The notes: a model not told the origin generated them from the letters alone. DNA of 64,000 nt from JABAQJ01 sp046327745 (GCA_046327745.1 JAXLXV010000014.1:1-64000), one strand, 5' to 3'; counted from the stretch's first letter, positions 26,195 to 36,265 are shown. Numbers and translations are program-made.

Positions 26195-27967
26195 ATGACC
26201 GAACGACGCGACTTTCTCAGGCAGGCCGGCGCCACCGTGGCGGCCGCAACGTTAGGTGAGACAATCGCGCCGTCAGAGGCAACCGCGCAGGGTCGTGAGC
26301 TGTTCATGTCTCGCCAAGGCCCGAAGGAAGTCGTGCGGGGCAAACGAGCGGTGGCCAGCAGTCAAAGCCCCATTGTCACGCAGACCATGATCGACGTGAT
26401 GACGGCGGGCGGGAATGCGGTGGACGCCTGTGTGGCCGGCGCCATCACGCAGGCCACGGTGCAGCCGGAAATGACGAACCACACCGGCACCGTGTCGTTC
26501 CTGTACTGGGAGGCGAAGACCGGGAAGACGTACTACCTGAACAGCATGGGGACGCTCCCGCCCAATCTTCCGCTCTTCACCACCTATCCACCCGGACTCG
26601 GCGGCGTCGCGGCCGGTCCGCCGGCGGCATGCATCCCCGGATTCATGCCGGGGGTTGGTGAGATGCACCGCCGCTTCGGCAGCAAGCCGTGGAAGAACCT
26701 GGTGGAGCCGGCCATTCCATGGGCCGAAGAAGGCTTCCCGATCGATGAGTTCCAGCGCGGGGTGCTGGAGTTTGAGCTGGACGGAGGCACGTACTTTCCG
26801 GCCATGCGGGCGCTGTTCGCGCCGAACGGGTTCACGCCGTCGATTGGCGAGAAGATGCGGAACCCAGCCTTGGCGGCGACGTTGCACCGGTTGGCCGACG
26901 AGGGGCCGGGGTACTTCATCACCGGTGAATGGGCTCGACACTTCGTGCAGCTGGCAAACGACCTGGGATGGAAAATCACCGTTGAGGACTTGGCGTCGAA
27001 TCCACCGCGGTGGGTAGACCCCTATCGTTTCAGCTACAACGGTTTCGATATCGTGCAGCCCGCTCCGCCCGAGCGGCAGGGCGTGTTCTGCCACATGGTG
27101 CTGGGGATGTTGAAGCACCTGGACATCGCGTCACTGGGTCACTGGAGCGAGTCCGCCGACAGCATGTACTACATGGGCCAGGCGTTGCGACGCGCCGAGT
27201 TTGAGCTGGGGTTGCTGAACGACCCCGAGCACTTTGGCGTTCCGACCGAGGTCTGGGCCAATGAGGAATTTCACCGGAGCCTGGCCACGATTCTGCGCGC
27301 GTCGAGGCCGAAGGCCGGTGTGGATCTGACGAAGCATGTGGAGCTGACGACGGCCCGCTCGCAACTGCAGGCCTTCGGTTGGGCCACGGAGGGGCCGAAT
27401 CCCAAGCCCAAGCCTCCGTCCGGCAGCTGCGAACTGACCTGCGTGGACAAGGATGGCAACTGGGTGCAGATGATGGACACGTTGCAGTCCGGCGGAATTC
27501 CCGGCATGGTCTGCGACGGCGTGCCGATGATCGGCAGTCACGCGCAGTTCAGCATGGCCGCTGCCATCGCTGGTTGGTTAGGCGTGCCCCGGTTGCGGAT
27601 GCGATCCGTCATGGGGAGCACGCTGGTGTTGAGGGACGGGAAGCCCGTGTTGTCCATGGGCACCCCGGGCAACGTGCACTGCACCATGCCACAGATGCTG
27701 GTGACGGTGCTCGACTTCAAGAAGGATCCGTACGACGCGACGGTGCTGCCGCGGATGCTGCCTATGCGAGACGACTACACGGTGGAGATCGAGAACCGGA
27801 TTCCGGAAAGGGTGTTGCGGGACCTGGTGAAGCTGGGGGCCAAGCTGAAGCCGTTGCCGCCGTATGATTTTCACATGGGGTCGTTCCAGCAGGCGTGGCG
27901 GGAGCCGTCAGGAACATTGGCAGCCGCAACGGATCCGAGGCGAGCGGGGAAGGCGATGGGGGTGTAG
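26195..27967 (+). CDS. Gamma-glutamyltransferase-like Ntn hydrolase with unusual nucleophile region, Tat-exported
   Basis: A 590-residue protein with a Tat signal (ERRDFLRQAGATVAAATLG). It follows the GGT layout: KRAVASSQSPIVTQTMIDVM, then GGNAVDACVAGAI (residues about 70-83), LNSMGTLPP, GFMPGVGEMHRRFG, and the small-subunit region after about 410. Where GGTs have Thr-Thr-His before SVVDKDGN, this protein has S411-C412-E413 (GSCELTCVDKDGNW). The nucleophile Thr is therefore replaced by Ser or Cys, and the following His is lost. Late features such as MGTPGNVHCTMPQM resemble the GGT Gly-Gly oxyanion region only loosely. It may be a GGT-family acylase or an inactive homologue; I would not assign gamma-glutamyl chemistry. 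It ends 1 nt before a convergent gene. Confidence 0.8.
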   Translation: MTERRDFLRQAGATVAAATLGETIAPSEATAQGRELFMSRQGPKEVVRGKRAVASSQSPIVTQTMIDVMTAGGNAVDACVAGAITQATVQPEMTNHTGTVSFLYWEAKTGKTYYLNSMGTLPPNLPLFTTYPPGLGGVAAGPPAACIPGFMPGVGEMHRRFGSKPWKNLVEPAIPWAEEGFPIDEFQRGVLEFELDGGTYFPAMRALFAPNGFTPSIGEKMRNPALAATLHRLADEGPGYFITGEWARHFVQLANDLGWKITVEDLASNPPRWVDPYRFSYNGFDIVQPAPPERQGVFCHMVLGMLKHLDIASLGHWSESADSMYYMGQALRRAEFELGLLNDPEHFGVPTEVWANEEFHRSLATILRASRPKAGVDLTKHVELTTARSQLQAFGWATEGPNPKPKPPSGSCELTCVDKDGNWVQMMDTLQSGGIPGMVCDGVPMIGSHAQFSMAAAIAGWLGVPRLRMRSVMGSTLVLRDGKPVLSMGTPGNVHCTMPQMLVTVLDFKKDPYDATVLPRMLPMRDDYTVEIENRIPERVLRDLVKLGAKLKPLPPYDFHMGSFQQAWREPSGTLAAATDPRRAGKAMGV

Positions 27968-27968
27968 G

Positions 27969-30900
27969 TCAGCGACGGAGGAATGGACTCCAGTCGATGT
28001 CGGTCGGAACTCCGTGAATGATCCGCACGGGCCCAATGAGGATCTTCGTGTCGAAGGAGTTCCCGCCGATCTGCAAGAACGCCTTCGGAAACCAGTGAGC
28101 TGGTGCAGGAGTCATGGCGATGGGCTTTCCGTCCAAAGCCATACCGCATCGGCCGTCCGGGAATAGCTGAATGCGGACGTGGTACCAGGCGCCGGTGAGG
28201 AGACGTTGATTCACAGGGAACTGGCGTCCGTCCTCGCGATTGGTGAATCCGAGGAAGCGCTCAGCGTTGAGCGAGTTTGAATCTTCGACTGGCCACCCCG
28301 CGGCGCAAAGAATCGCGGTCTTATCCTCACGTGGCGAGACATTGCGTCCTTTAGCCCGGCTGTGGCGTGCGGTATCTATCTGCCCGAGCAGTTCAATCTG
28401 AACTTGTTGCCACTGACGACGCGGTGCCTTGGTCGACGCAGTGAGGTCAATTGCTAGCCCCCCTTGCGTGGCGAACGCCTGCCGAGAGGCAATGCCGCTG
28501 CGGAACGAGCCGTCGCCATTGTTTAGAAAAGCGTGCGATCGGTCGGGGAGCTGCACGGTCTCTGAGTCTGGCCAACCGAACCGATACCACTGCGTCATGG
28601 AGCTGTCGGCCCAGTCTTCAATACGCCAAGTCGCGGTATCAGCCGGAACGGCAACCAGCGTGAAGGTTGTCTTGGCGATCGAATCACCGACTTGTGCCAC
28701 GACTGTGATTCGACCGGGCTCGTGACCTACCAGCGTGCCTCGCAGGCTGTCGATCGTGCCCGGGCCAGATGCTACCGACCACCGGATAAGGTCCGTCGGC
28801 ATGGCGTGGCCGAGGGAGTCATGCACTGACGCCTCGAACGCGTGCGGGATTCCCACGGTGATGGTGTTCCATCGGGTATCAACCTCAATGGTCTTCGCTA
28901 GCCACCCATGCGATGACGAGAGCCAGATTGGCGCGATGTCCGGGCCGCGGAGCCCGGTCGCGATCCGACGAAAGCGGCGCGGCCGGTCGGCCGTGAATAC
29001 CAGGGGGATCGGGACATCTTCGGCGCGTGATGCGCAGGTGCAGTACACCCATCGCCCATCGGGACTCACGGTGACCTCATGCACTTGCCAATCGACATCG
29101 TACGCCCGCAAGGCTCCGGTTTCGGCCTCCGCCACACTCATTCGACGACGGCCTAACGAATCCGTGTGCGTCAGGATGTGGGTGACGTCCAGCCAACCGG
29201 CGACAGCATTGATGAGCGGTTGGTCCCAGCAGGTCGGGTTTGAGGACAGCACTTCCAAAACGCATAGTTGCGTGGGACCGGCGCCCCATCGTCTTCTCAC
29301 GAAGGCAATGCGCCTGCCATCAGGACTCCACCGGGCGGGACCGTCCGTGTCTGGCCCCGAGGTCAGTTGACGAACGACGCCTGTCGGCAGGTCCATTAGC
29401 GCGAGGTCATAGTGGGACATTGAGTCCCAGCGCGACGTGGTAAACACCAGCGATCGTCCGTCAGGGTTCAAGTCAGGGGAGTGGTCATCGCCTCTCGCAT
29501 ACGTTAGGCGCCGAATCGGTAAGTCGGGTTCCGCTTGAAAGAGGTCAATGCCGCCGGTATCGTCGACGGCAAGGGAGACGATGGCGCCGCGACCAGAGGG
29601 CGACGCGGTTCCCGACATGCTCGTCAGGGTGAACCCATCGATGCGCAGGGCTGGCTTGCCGAGCGGCGCGAGCGGTATCGAATCCTGCCATGCTCCCTCG
29701 CGCAACTCGTAACTCTTCGCGGTGACGGCGTCAGGGTCCTCGGCGAAGAATTGAGCCATCACCATGTCCGGTGGCGGTGCGACGCGGGGCACCAAGGTCT
29801 GCAGCGCAACGAGCGAAGACACGACGATCGCAGCGACGCCAGCAGCGGCGATGCGCGCCCTGGAAACAAGGCCCAGGCGCCAGCGCAATGGAGTTGAGCC
29901 CACTAACGCGCGATGCAGTGCCTCGGGAGCCGACGTTCCAATCAACTCCTTCGCCAACGCACGAGGAGGTCGTCGGTCGCCACGAGCATAGGCGCGAGCG
30001 GCATAGCGGCCGAACAGCTCTCGGAGTTCCTCGTTGGCTCTGGTGCTCAGCAGGAGAGCCGCCGCCAGCTGCGCGTCGTGGTCCGACACATCACCATCGT
30101 GCCAGATCGCGCGGCTGGCGACAACATGGGCCGCGCGGCGCGCATCGTCACCTGCAACGTCCATCGCTGCGTCGGCAATCTCATCATGGGCGGTTTGCCA
30201 TCGATCACCTTCGCGTCGCAGAAAGCCGCGCCGTTCCAGCTCCGTCAGGGATTGCGCCACACTCTCCGTCGAGCGGTCGTCGACCCGACGAAAGAACTCC
30301 ACGGGCATCGGTCGCCGTACGCACGAGGCGGTGGCCAGCAGCCAACGGTCTCCGCGGTCTAGCGCTGCCAGTCGCGTTCGAATGGGGCTGCCACTTTGCA
30401 ACATGATCGCTAGCTCGCCTGGGCGCGCGTACCTCCATTGGTCGCCCGCACGAGTCAGCACACCTCGGTCGAGGAGGTGCTTCAAGGTCTCCAGTACCAG
30501 CAACGGTGAACCACCCGCACCCTCGCAGAGCCTTGCTGGAAAATCGCGAGCCCACGGCTCGTCAGGCAGAGCGGCGACGCTTTCTACCATCTGCCCGACA
30601 TGCTGTGGCTGAAGGGCGGAAAGCTCCAAGAGTTCGTCGAATGCTCCTCCCTGGTGTTGGGACAAGCGGCCATCGGGCCGCGACGAGAAGATCAGCAGCA
30701 GTCGCGGAGCTGCCAATTCGCTCGTGACGCTCATCAGGAGGCGATGAGAGGAATCATCACACCAGTGCAGGTCGTCAATGAGCAGCGCGACGGCGTGTTC
30801 ATCGCTGACAGCCTCAATCAGCTCGCGGAGAGCCAGCGCACGCTGTCGCAGTCCTTCGTCACCCGGCGCCGTGAGCGGTGCGGCGGCGAAGTGCGTGGAC

Positions 30901-32018
30901 AGCGTGGGGTTGAGCCCGACCAGCACCGCCGCGGACTGCGGGGATATGGAGCGCGCGCCGGGAAGCGCGGCGAGCACAGCGGCAAGATCACTGACCAACG
31001 CGTAGGCGAGGTCGCGCTGAATCAGACTGGCGCGCACCGTGACGACGCGAGCGCGAGAGGCGCGGAGCCGAACGGCAAGGTCACGCAACAGCCGAGTCTT
31101 TCCGAGCCCTGAACCCGATACGATCGCCAACCGCCAGCTCCGACCGCGTTGCACGACGTCCCACGCACCGAGGACTCGCGCGAACTCTGCTTCTCTGCCG
31201 ACCAAGACTGTCTCGAGAGCGGAGGGCGAGGCATCCGACGCCTGCGGTTCGTCTGCTTCGACTCGCCGCCCCATACCGCGGACCGTGCGGATAACCGACA
31301 GGGTTGACGGCTCGAGTTCCAATTCGTCTCGCGCTGTGAGACTCTCCAGTTCGTCGGCGTCTAAGGCAGCGTTCAGCCGGTCACCCGCCGAAAGATGCGC
31401 TTCAAGGAGCAGGCGCCAGCCGGCTTCGTGGTCAGGCGAGCAGTCTCGAACGCGCTTTGCCAACGCCTGCGCTTCGCGAAATCGCGATTCGTTCATCCAC
31501 TTCCGTGTTAGGACTTCGGCGGACGCCATGAAGATTTGCCGGAGGCGATTGCGCTCGACGTCGGCCCAGTCTTCAAACCCAGCGCCACCGGGCGAGGCAA
31601 ATCCCGGGAAGAACTCCCCGGCGTATTGGTCGATCACCCGCTCATGGTCGCGAGCGTTCGATGCGTTCAGCAGCGCGTCGCGATCCAGCTGGAGGGGGCG
31701 GCCGATCGCCACCGAATCGTTGGTGACGGCTAGCAGGTGCTCGTCAACGCGCCGGCGAATGTGCCAAAGCGTCTGGCGGAGCGCGTGCCGAGCTGCATCG
31801 GGGTCCAGGTCGGCCCAGAGAAGGTCAACGAGCCGGGACCGAGGCACTTCGCGTCCAGGCGCGCAGGCGACGTAAACGATGAGGGCGAGCGGCTTTCCGA
31901 TGCCGAGGAGCTCTGTCACCTCGCCGGCGACCAGCGCGAGTTCCAGACGTGATTCGCCTAACGTCCTCAGCGTCAGCGAGGCGTCAGGCGACGGCTTATC
32001 GTTGCGAGTCAGTGGCAT
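27969..32018 (-). CDS. Transmembrane SARP-type regulator with AAA ATPase and extracytoplasmic propeller/LamG sensor
   Basis: This 1349-residue protein has five visible parts. (1) Residues about 15-260: a winged helix plus bacterial transcriptional activation domain (GKPLALIVYVACAPGREVPR, HALRQTLWHIRRRV). (2) About 275-690: an AAA/STAND-type ATPase with Walker A SGSGLGKTRLL (about 299) and Walker B ALLIDDLHWCDD (about 410). (3) A single membrane helix (AAGVAAIVVSSLVALQTLV, about 720-740). (4) A TolB-like propeller (DLNPDGRSLVF, RWSPDGRRIAF). (5) An Ig-like segment followed by a LamG-like end (WYHVRIQLFPDGRCGMALD). The layout suggests a one-component regulator that reads an envelope signal and acts on DNA from the membrane. 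Target genes are unknown. The ATG at 32018 is supported by homology starting soon after. Confidence 0.85.
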   Translation of the reverse strand: MPLTRNDKPSPDASLTLRTLGESRLELALVAGEVTELLGIGKPLALIVYVACAPGREVPRSRLVDLLWADLDPDAARHALRQTLWHIRRRVDEHLLAVTNDSVAIGRPLQLDRDALLNASNARDHERVIDQYAGEFFPGFASPGGAGFEDWADVERNRLRQIFMASAEVLTRKWMNESRFREAQALAKRVRDCSPDHEAGWRLLLEAHLSAGDRLNAALDADELESLTARDELELEPSTLSVIRTVRGMGRRVEADEPQASDASPSALETVLVGREAEFARVLGAWDVVQRGRSWRLAIVSGSGLGKTRLLRDLAVRLRASRARVVTVRASLIQRDLAYALVSDLAAVLAALPGARSISPQSAAVLVGLNPTLSTHFAAAPLTAPGDEGLRQRALALRELIEAVSDEHAVALLIDDLHWCDDSSHRLLMSVTSELAAPRLLLIFSSRPDGRLSQHQGGAFDELLELSALQPQHVGQMVESVAALPDEPWARDFPARLCEGAGGSPLLVLETLKHLLDRGVLTRAGDQWRYARPGELAIMLQSGSPIRTRLAALDRGDRWLLATASCVRRPMPVEFFRRVDDRSTESVAQSLTELERRGFLRREGDRWQTAHDEIADAAMDVAGDDARRAAHVVASRAIWHDGDVSDHDAQLAAALLLSTRANEELRELFGRYAARAYARGDRRPPRALAKELIGTSAPEALHRALVGSTPLRWRLGLVSRARIAAAGVAAIVVSSLVALQTLVPRVAPPPDMVMAQFFAEDPDAVTAKSYELREGAWQDSIPLAPLGKPALRIDGFTLTSMSGTASPSGRGAIVSLAVDDTGGIDLFQAEPDLPIRRLTYARGDDHSPDLNPDGRSLVFTTSRWDSMSHYDLALMDLPTGVVRQLTSGPDTDGPARWSPDGRRIAFVRRRWGAGPTQLCVLEVLSSNPTCWDQPLINAVAGWLDVTHILTHTDSLGRRRMSVAEAETGALRAYDVDWQVHEVTVSPDGRWVYCTCASRAEDVPIPLVFTADRPRRFRRIATGLRGPDIAPIWLSSSHGWLAKTIEVDTRWNTITVGIPHAFEASVHDSLGHAMPTDLIRWSVASGPGTIDSLRGTLVGHEPGRITVVAQVGDSIAKTTFTLVAVPADTATWRIEDWADSSMTQWYRFGWPDSETVQLPDRSHAFLNNGDGSFRSGIASRQAFATQGGLAIDLTASTKAPRRQWQQVQIELLGQIDTARHSRAKGRNVSPREDKTAILCAAGWPVEDSNSLNAERFLGFTNREDGRQFPVNQRLLTGAWYHVRIQLFPDGRCGMALDGKPIAMTPAPAHWFPKAFLQIGGNSFDTKILIGPVRIIHGVPTDIDWSPFLRR

Positions 32019-32348
32019 CTGACGAGGGAAAGACGCTGAGTACCCATGTTTCCGGAGGTATTTGCCGGAACACGACTCCCTCGGTCACCGCTCGTGGGGA
32101 CTTTCTCGGTTGGCGCTGAGAAGGTAGGGAGGGGGCTCCTTCGCTAGCAAGGAGGGGCGGTGGCTGTAGGGTAGTGGCAAGAGACTGAACTGAACGTTCC
32201 TTCTCCACGTCGGACCAGTGGAGTCTGCTGGGCAGGCGCGAAAGCCTCCCTAGTCCGCGCCACAGAGAGAGGAGCGCCTAGGATACCACACCATAGAACG
32301 GTCGACGCGCGAATACGAAACGGGCGGCCAATTCGGCCGCCCGTGGTG
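32019..32348. other. Intergenic region, 330 bp
   Basis: This gap lies upstream of the SARP regulator and downstream of the chemoreceptor-like gene, both on the minus strand. It holds the chemoreceptor terminator at 32321-32343 and presumably the regulator promoter. I see no convincing open reading frame, tRNA or repeat in the remainder. Confidence 0.6.
32321..32343 (-). terminator. Hairpin terminator downstream of the chemoreceptor-like gene
   Basis: A perfect 9-bp stem, cgggcggcc and ggccgcccg with a 5-nt loop. On the minus strand it is followed by cgtttcg, a short T-tract. Confidence 0.65.
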
Positions 32349-33746
32349 TTAACTGGATGCGGTCGCCAGCCGCGCGTTAGGCGCAGCGCCTTGTCCGGTG
32401 GTCGCTTCGCTCGGTCTTGAATCAGTCGGTGTCAGTGCGCTCTCCGTCCGCCATCCCCCCGCTACCCCCGCCACCTTCCCCAACTGCCGCGACAACGCCG
32501 ACCCCGCCGACGCCAACTCGTGCGCCCGGTCCCGGTGGGAATGCACACCGCCCTCGACATCGCGCAGGGACCCAAGGACCGCCCGCGCACCACGCAGGGC
32601 CTCGTCCAACGTCGCCACCACCAGCGCGCCTAACGTCGCGGGGTCCACCGCGCCCGCCACATCGGTCGGTTGCGCCAACGCACCGTCCAGCAACGCCTGC
32701 AACGATGTCCGACCGCGTTCGATCGCCTCGCGCGCCCCATCCATCGCTGCCATCGCGCCATCGCTCGTGGTCGTTGCCTGCGTCACCCGATCGCGCACCT
32801 CGTTCACCAGCGCATCGGTCCGCTCCGCGGCATCGCTCGAACTGTGTGCCAGTCGGCGCACCTCGCCAGCCACAACGGCAAAGCCGCTCCCCTGTTCGCC
32901 AGCCCGTGCCGCCTCCATGGCGGCGTTCAAGGCTAGCAACTTCGACTGACGCGCCATCTTTCGCACCAGCACCACAAACGACCGAATCTCCGCCGACACC
33001 TCGCCCAAGGCCGCCAGGTCCACCTTGTGCGCTTGCATCTGCTCCGACAGCTGCATCAAGAGCTCGGCGCTGGCATCCAGCCGGCTGATCCCGTCGCGCG
33101 CCAACTGGACCACCTGGTCGTGCCGCTCGCGTAGCGTCGCCGCGTGTTGGGCCGCCTGACCCCCTGCCATTGCCAGGTGCTCCGCCTCCGCGCGCCCGCG
33201 CTCGGCGACACTCAGTACTTCCTGGCCAAGGTGTGTGGCGGTCGCGTTCTGCTCGATGGTGCGGATGGCCCCCTGCGCCATCGCCGTCAGGTGCACGCTC
33301 AACTCCTGCGCCTTGGCGGCGCTCTCGCGTGTCCCGCTCCGCAATTCCCCAATCGTGCTGCGCACGGCCCCCGCCGACATTCGCACCGAAGCCGCCAGCC
33401 CCTCGTTCATGCCGGAAACCGTTGTCCCCTGTCCCTCGGACACGTCCCGCTGAGCCATTCGCGTCAGCACGGCGGTCAGCGCCTGCGCATCTGCCTGTAA
33501 CGTGGGGAACACGACCGTTGCGAACAGGATCACCCCAATCACCATCGCGCCGCCCACGATCATGCCGAGCATGATGAGGATCTGACTCGTGGTGGCACGT
33601 GCCAAGGAGCCGCGCGCCAGCCACAGCATGGTGAGCAACAGCACCGCGCCGATGATCCCGATTCGGGTGACGGCAGTCTGCAGGGACCGCGACTCGACGC
33701 CGTCACCCTGCTTGTGTGCCTTCCCCTCGTGGCTAGATTGCCTCAA
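32349..33746 (-). CDS. Methyl-accepting chemotaxis-like signalling protein
   Basis: A 465-residue membrane protein with two N-terminal helices (about residues 29-46 and 56-80), a very short exposed loop, and a long coiled-coil cytoplasmic part. The conserved tip is present: KLLALNAAMEAARAGEQGSG followed by FAVVAGEVRRLA (about 300-330), the MCP signalling hairpin that contacts CheA and CheW. No HAMP domain or periplasmic sensor is visible. I start at a TTG at 33746 because AGGAGG lies 6 nt upstream; starting further upstream would overlap leuS. No che genes occur in the window, so it may feed a remote or non-chemotactic system. Confidence 0.85.
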   Translation of the reverse strand: MRQSSHEGKAHKQGDGVESRSLQTAVTRIGIIGAVLLLTMLWLARGSLARATTSQILIMLGMIVGGAMVIGVILFATVVFPTLQADAQALTAVLTRMAQRDVSEGQGTTVSGMNEGLAASVRMSAGAVRSTIGELRSGTRESAAKAQELSVHLTAMAQGAIRTIEQNATATHLGQEVLSVAERGRAEAEHLAMAGGQAAQHAATLRERHDQVVQLARDGISRLDASAELLMQLSEQMQAHKVDLAALGEVSAEIRSFVVLVRKMARQSKLLALNAAMEAARAGEQGSGFAVVAGEVRRLAHSSSDAAERTDALVNEVRDRVTQATTTSDGAMAAMDGAREAIERGRTSLQALLDGALAQPTDVAGAVDPATLGALVVATLDEALRGARAVLGSLRDVEGGVHSHRDRAHELASAGSALSRQLGKVAGVAGGWRTESALTPTDSRPSEATTGQGAAPNARLATASS

Positions 33747-33805
33747 ACGACTCCTCCTAAGCGCCGGGCGAACGTGGCCTAACTTCCAGCGCCCGACAGA
33801 CTTCC

Positions 33806-36265
33806 ATGACAACTCCGAATCCACACACGAGCGCCGGTGCGCCCGTGCCCGACGTGTACGATCCCGCCACCATCGAAACCAAGTGGCAGGCGCGTTGGCG
33901 CGAGCGTGGAACGAACCAGACGGACCTGAGCGGGGGTCCTAACCCCTTCTACGCGCTCATGATGTTCCCCTACCCGTCGGCCGAGGGGCTCCATGTCGGT
34001 AACCTCTTTGCCTTCACGGGGAACGACATCTATGGACGATTTCATCGGCTGCAGGGGCACACGGTGTTCGAGCCCCTGGGGTACGACGCGTTCGGCATTC
34101 ACTCGGAGAATTACGCCCTGAAAGTCGGCGAACATCCGATGCGCCTTATTCCTCGGAACATCGCCAACTTTCGCCGCCAACTTGAGCGCGCCGGCCTGAT
34201 GGTCGACTGGCGGTATCAGGTCGATACCACGCATCCGTCGTACTACAAGTGGACCCAGTGGGTCTTTCTGCAGCTACACAAGCAGGGGCTGGCGTACAAG
34301 AAGAAGGCCGCGGTCAACTGGTGCCCCAGCTGCAAAACGGTGCTGGCCAACGAACAGGTCATCGCTGGCGAGTGTGAACGCTGTGGCACCAAGGTGGAGC
34401 AGCGTCAGCTCGAACAGTGGTTCTTCCGCATCTCGGATTACGCCCCGCGCCTGCTGAACAACCTGGAGCATCTGGACTGGTCCGACACCACGCGCACGGC
34501 CCAGCGCAACTGGATCGGCAAGAGCGAAGGCGCGGAGATCAACTTCGCGATTCGTGGAGCGTCGAACGCCGAGCCGATCAAGGTCTTCACCACGCGGCCG
34601 GACACGATCTTCGGTGCCACCTACATGGTGCTGGCGCCGGAGCATCCGATGGTGGACGCCGTCACCACCGCCGACCATCGGGCAGAAGTGAGCGCGTACC
34701 GCGAACGGACGTCGCACCAGGACGTCGTGGCGCGGAAGGTGAACAAGGAAAAGACCGGGGTGTTCACGGGCGGCCACGCCATCAACCCGGCGACGGGGCA
34801 GGCGATTCCGATTTGGATCGCCGACTACGTGCTCATGGACTACGGAACGGGCGCGATCATGGCCGTGCCGGGTCACGACGAACGCGACTTCGAGTTCGCC
34901 ACCAAGTTCTCCCTGCCGATCGTCCGTGTGGTTGCGGCTGCCGGAGAGACGGCCGCCACGCCGCTCACCGAGTCATACCATCACGATCGTGACGGAACCC
35001 TTGTTAATTCCGCCCAGTTCGACGGATTGAACGTGACGGACGGCATCCGGGCCATCGTGGCCTGGCTGGCAGACAAGGGCGTGGGGAAGGGCGTGGTGAA
35101 CTATCGCCTCCACGACTGGTGCATCTCGCGCCAGCGCTACTGGGGCCCGCCGATCCCGATCATCTACTGCGACGCCTGTGGCCCGCAGCCGGTACCGGAA
35201 AAGGATTTGCCGGTGATCCTGCCGGACATCGCCGATTTTCGCCCGGATGACTCCGGGATTTCACCGCTGGCCAGGCACGCCGAGTGGTATCACGTGGCGT
35301 GTCCGGCGTGTGGGAAGCAGGGACGCCGCGAGACGGATGTCAGCGACACCTTCCTGGACAGTGGCTGGTACTTCCTGCGCTACCCAAGCGCCGATCGTGA
35401 GGACGTCCCGTTCGACGCGGCCCTGACCAAGAAGTGGCTGCCGGTGACCTCCTACATCGGCGGCAATGAGCACGCGGTGTTGCACCTGCTGTATTCGCGC
35501 TTTCTGACCATGGTCCTGCACGACCAGGGTCACCTGGCTTTCGAAGAGCCATTCACGAAGTTCCGGGCCCACGGCCTCATCATCAAGGAAGGGGCCAAGA
35601 TGTCCAAGACCAAGGGCAACGTCGTGGTCCCGGATCAGTTCATCGACCAATGGGGAGCGGATTCATTCCGCACCTACCTGATGTTCCTGGGCCCCTACGA
35701 AGAAGGGGGCGACTTCCGTGACCAGGGCATCAGCGGGGTGCGCCGCTTTCTCGATCGGTTGTGGCTGGCGGGGCTGGACGCGACTACGCAGGGCGCCCCA
35801 GATCCGCTGGTCCTGCGCAAGCTGCACCAGACCATCAAGAAGGTGGGTGACGACATCCCCCGCCTCAGCTACAACACGGCCATTGCCGCGATGATGGAGT
35901 ACATGAATGTGCTGCGAAAGGGCGAGCGCGCCCCGCACCGCGGCGAGGTCGAGCCATTGGTGCAGCTGGTGGCGCCCTTTGCCCCGCACCTCGCCGAGGA
36001 GCTGTGGGAGCGCTTCGGGCACGGCAGGAGTGTCATGGACGCCGGCTGGCCGTCATGGGACGCCGAATTGGCCCGCGAAGACTCGATCCAACTCGCCGTG
36101 CAGGTCAACGGAAAGCTGCGAGGCACGATCAGTGTGGCTACCGACGTGACGCAGGCGCAGGCACTGGCTCTCGCCTTGCAAGATCCCGGCGTGGCTCGGC
36201 ACGTAACCACGGAGCCTAGGAAGGTGATCTTTGTCCCCGGGCGACTGTTGAACCTGGTGGTGTGA
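33806..36265 (+). CDS. leuS: Leucyl-tRNA synthetase
   Basis: This 819-residue class I synthetase charges tRNA-Leu. Visible motifs are the HIGH-type signature in FPYPSAEGLHVGNLFAF (about residues 53-70), a zinc site CPSCKTV with ECERCG (about 172-195), an editing (CP1) domain between about 220 and 410 with TTRPDTIFGATYMVLAPEHP and the conserved DYVLMDYGTGAIMAVPGHD, and KMSKTKGNVV (about 598). The C-terminal anticodon-binding part ends FVPGRLLNLVV. Length and domain order are normal. The ATG at 33806 is 59 nt from the divergent chemoreceptor start. Confidence 0.97.
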   Translation: MTTPNPHTSAGAPVPDVYDPATIETKWQARWRERGTNQTDLSGGPNPFYALMMFPYPSAEGLHVGNLFAFTGNDIYGRFHRLQGHTVFEPLGYDAFGIHSENYALKVGEHPMRLIPRNIANFRRQLERAGLMVDWRYQVDTTHPSYYKWTQWVFLQLHKQGLAYKKKAAVNWCPSCKTVLANEQVIAGECERCGTKVEQRQLEQWFFRISDYAPRLLNNLEHLDWSDTTRTAQRNWIGKSEGAEINFAIRGASNAEPIKVFTTRPDTIFGATYMVLAPEHPMVDAVTTADHRAEVSAYRERTSHQDVVARKVNKEKTGVFTGGHAINPATGQAIPIWIADYVLMDYGTGAIMAVPGHDERDFEFATKFSLPIVRVVAAAGETAATPLTESYHHDRDGTLVNSAQFDGLNVTDGIRAIVAWLADKGVGKGVVNYRLHDWCISRQRYWGPPIPIIYCDACGPQPVPEKDLPVILPDIADFRPDDSGISPLARHAEWYHVACPACGKQGRRETDVSDTFLDSGWYFLRYPSADREDVPFDAALTKKWLPVTSYIGGNEHAVLHLLYSRFLTMVLHDQGHLAFEEPFTKFRAHGLIIKEGAKMSKTKGNVVVPDQFIDQWGADSFRTYLMFLGPYEEGGDFRDQGISGVRRFLDRLWLAGLDATTQGAPDPLVLRKLHQTIKKVGDDIPRLSYNTAIAAMMEYMNVLRKGERAPHRGEVEPLVQLVAPFAPHLAEELWERFGHGRSVMDAGWPSWDAELAREDSIQLAVQVNGKLRGTISVATDVTQAQALALALQDPGVARHVTTEPRKVIFVPGRLLNLVV

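Noticed and set aside
32349..33824. Upstream ATG-like start for the chemoreceptor overlapping leuS
   Set aside because: A TTG at 33746 with AGGAGG at ideal spacing is better and avoids overlap with the leuS start.
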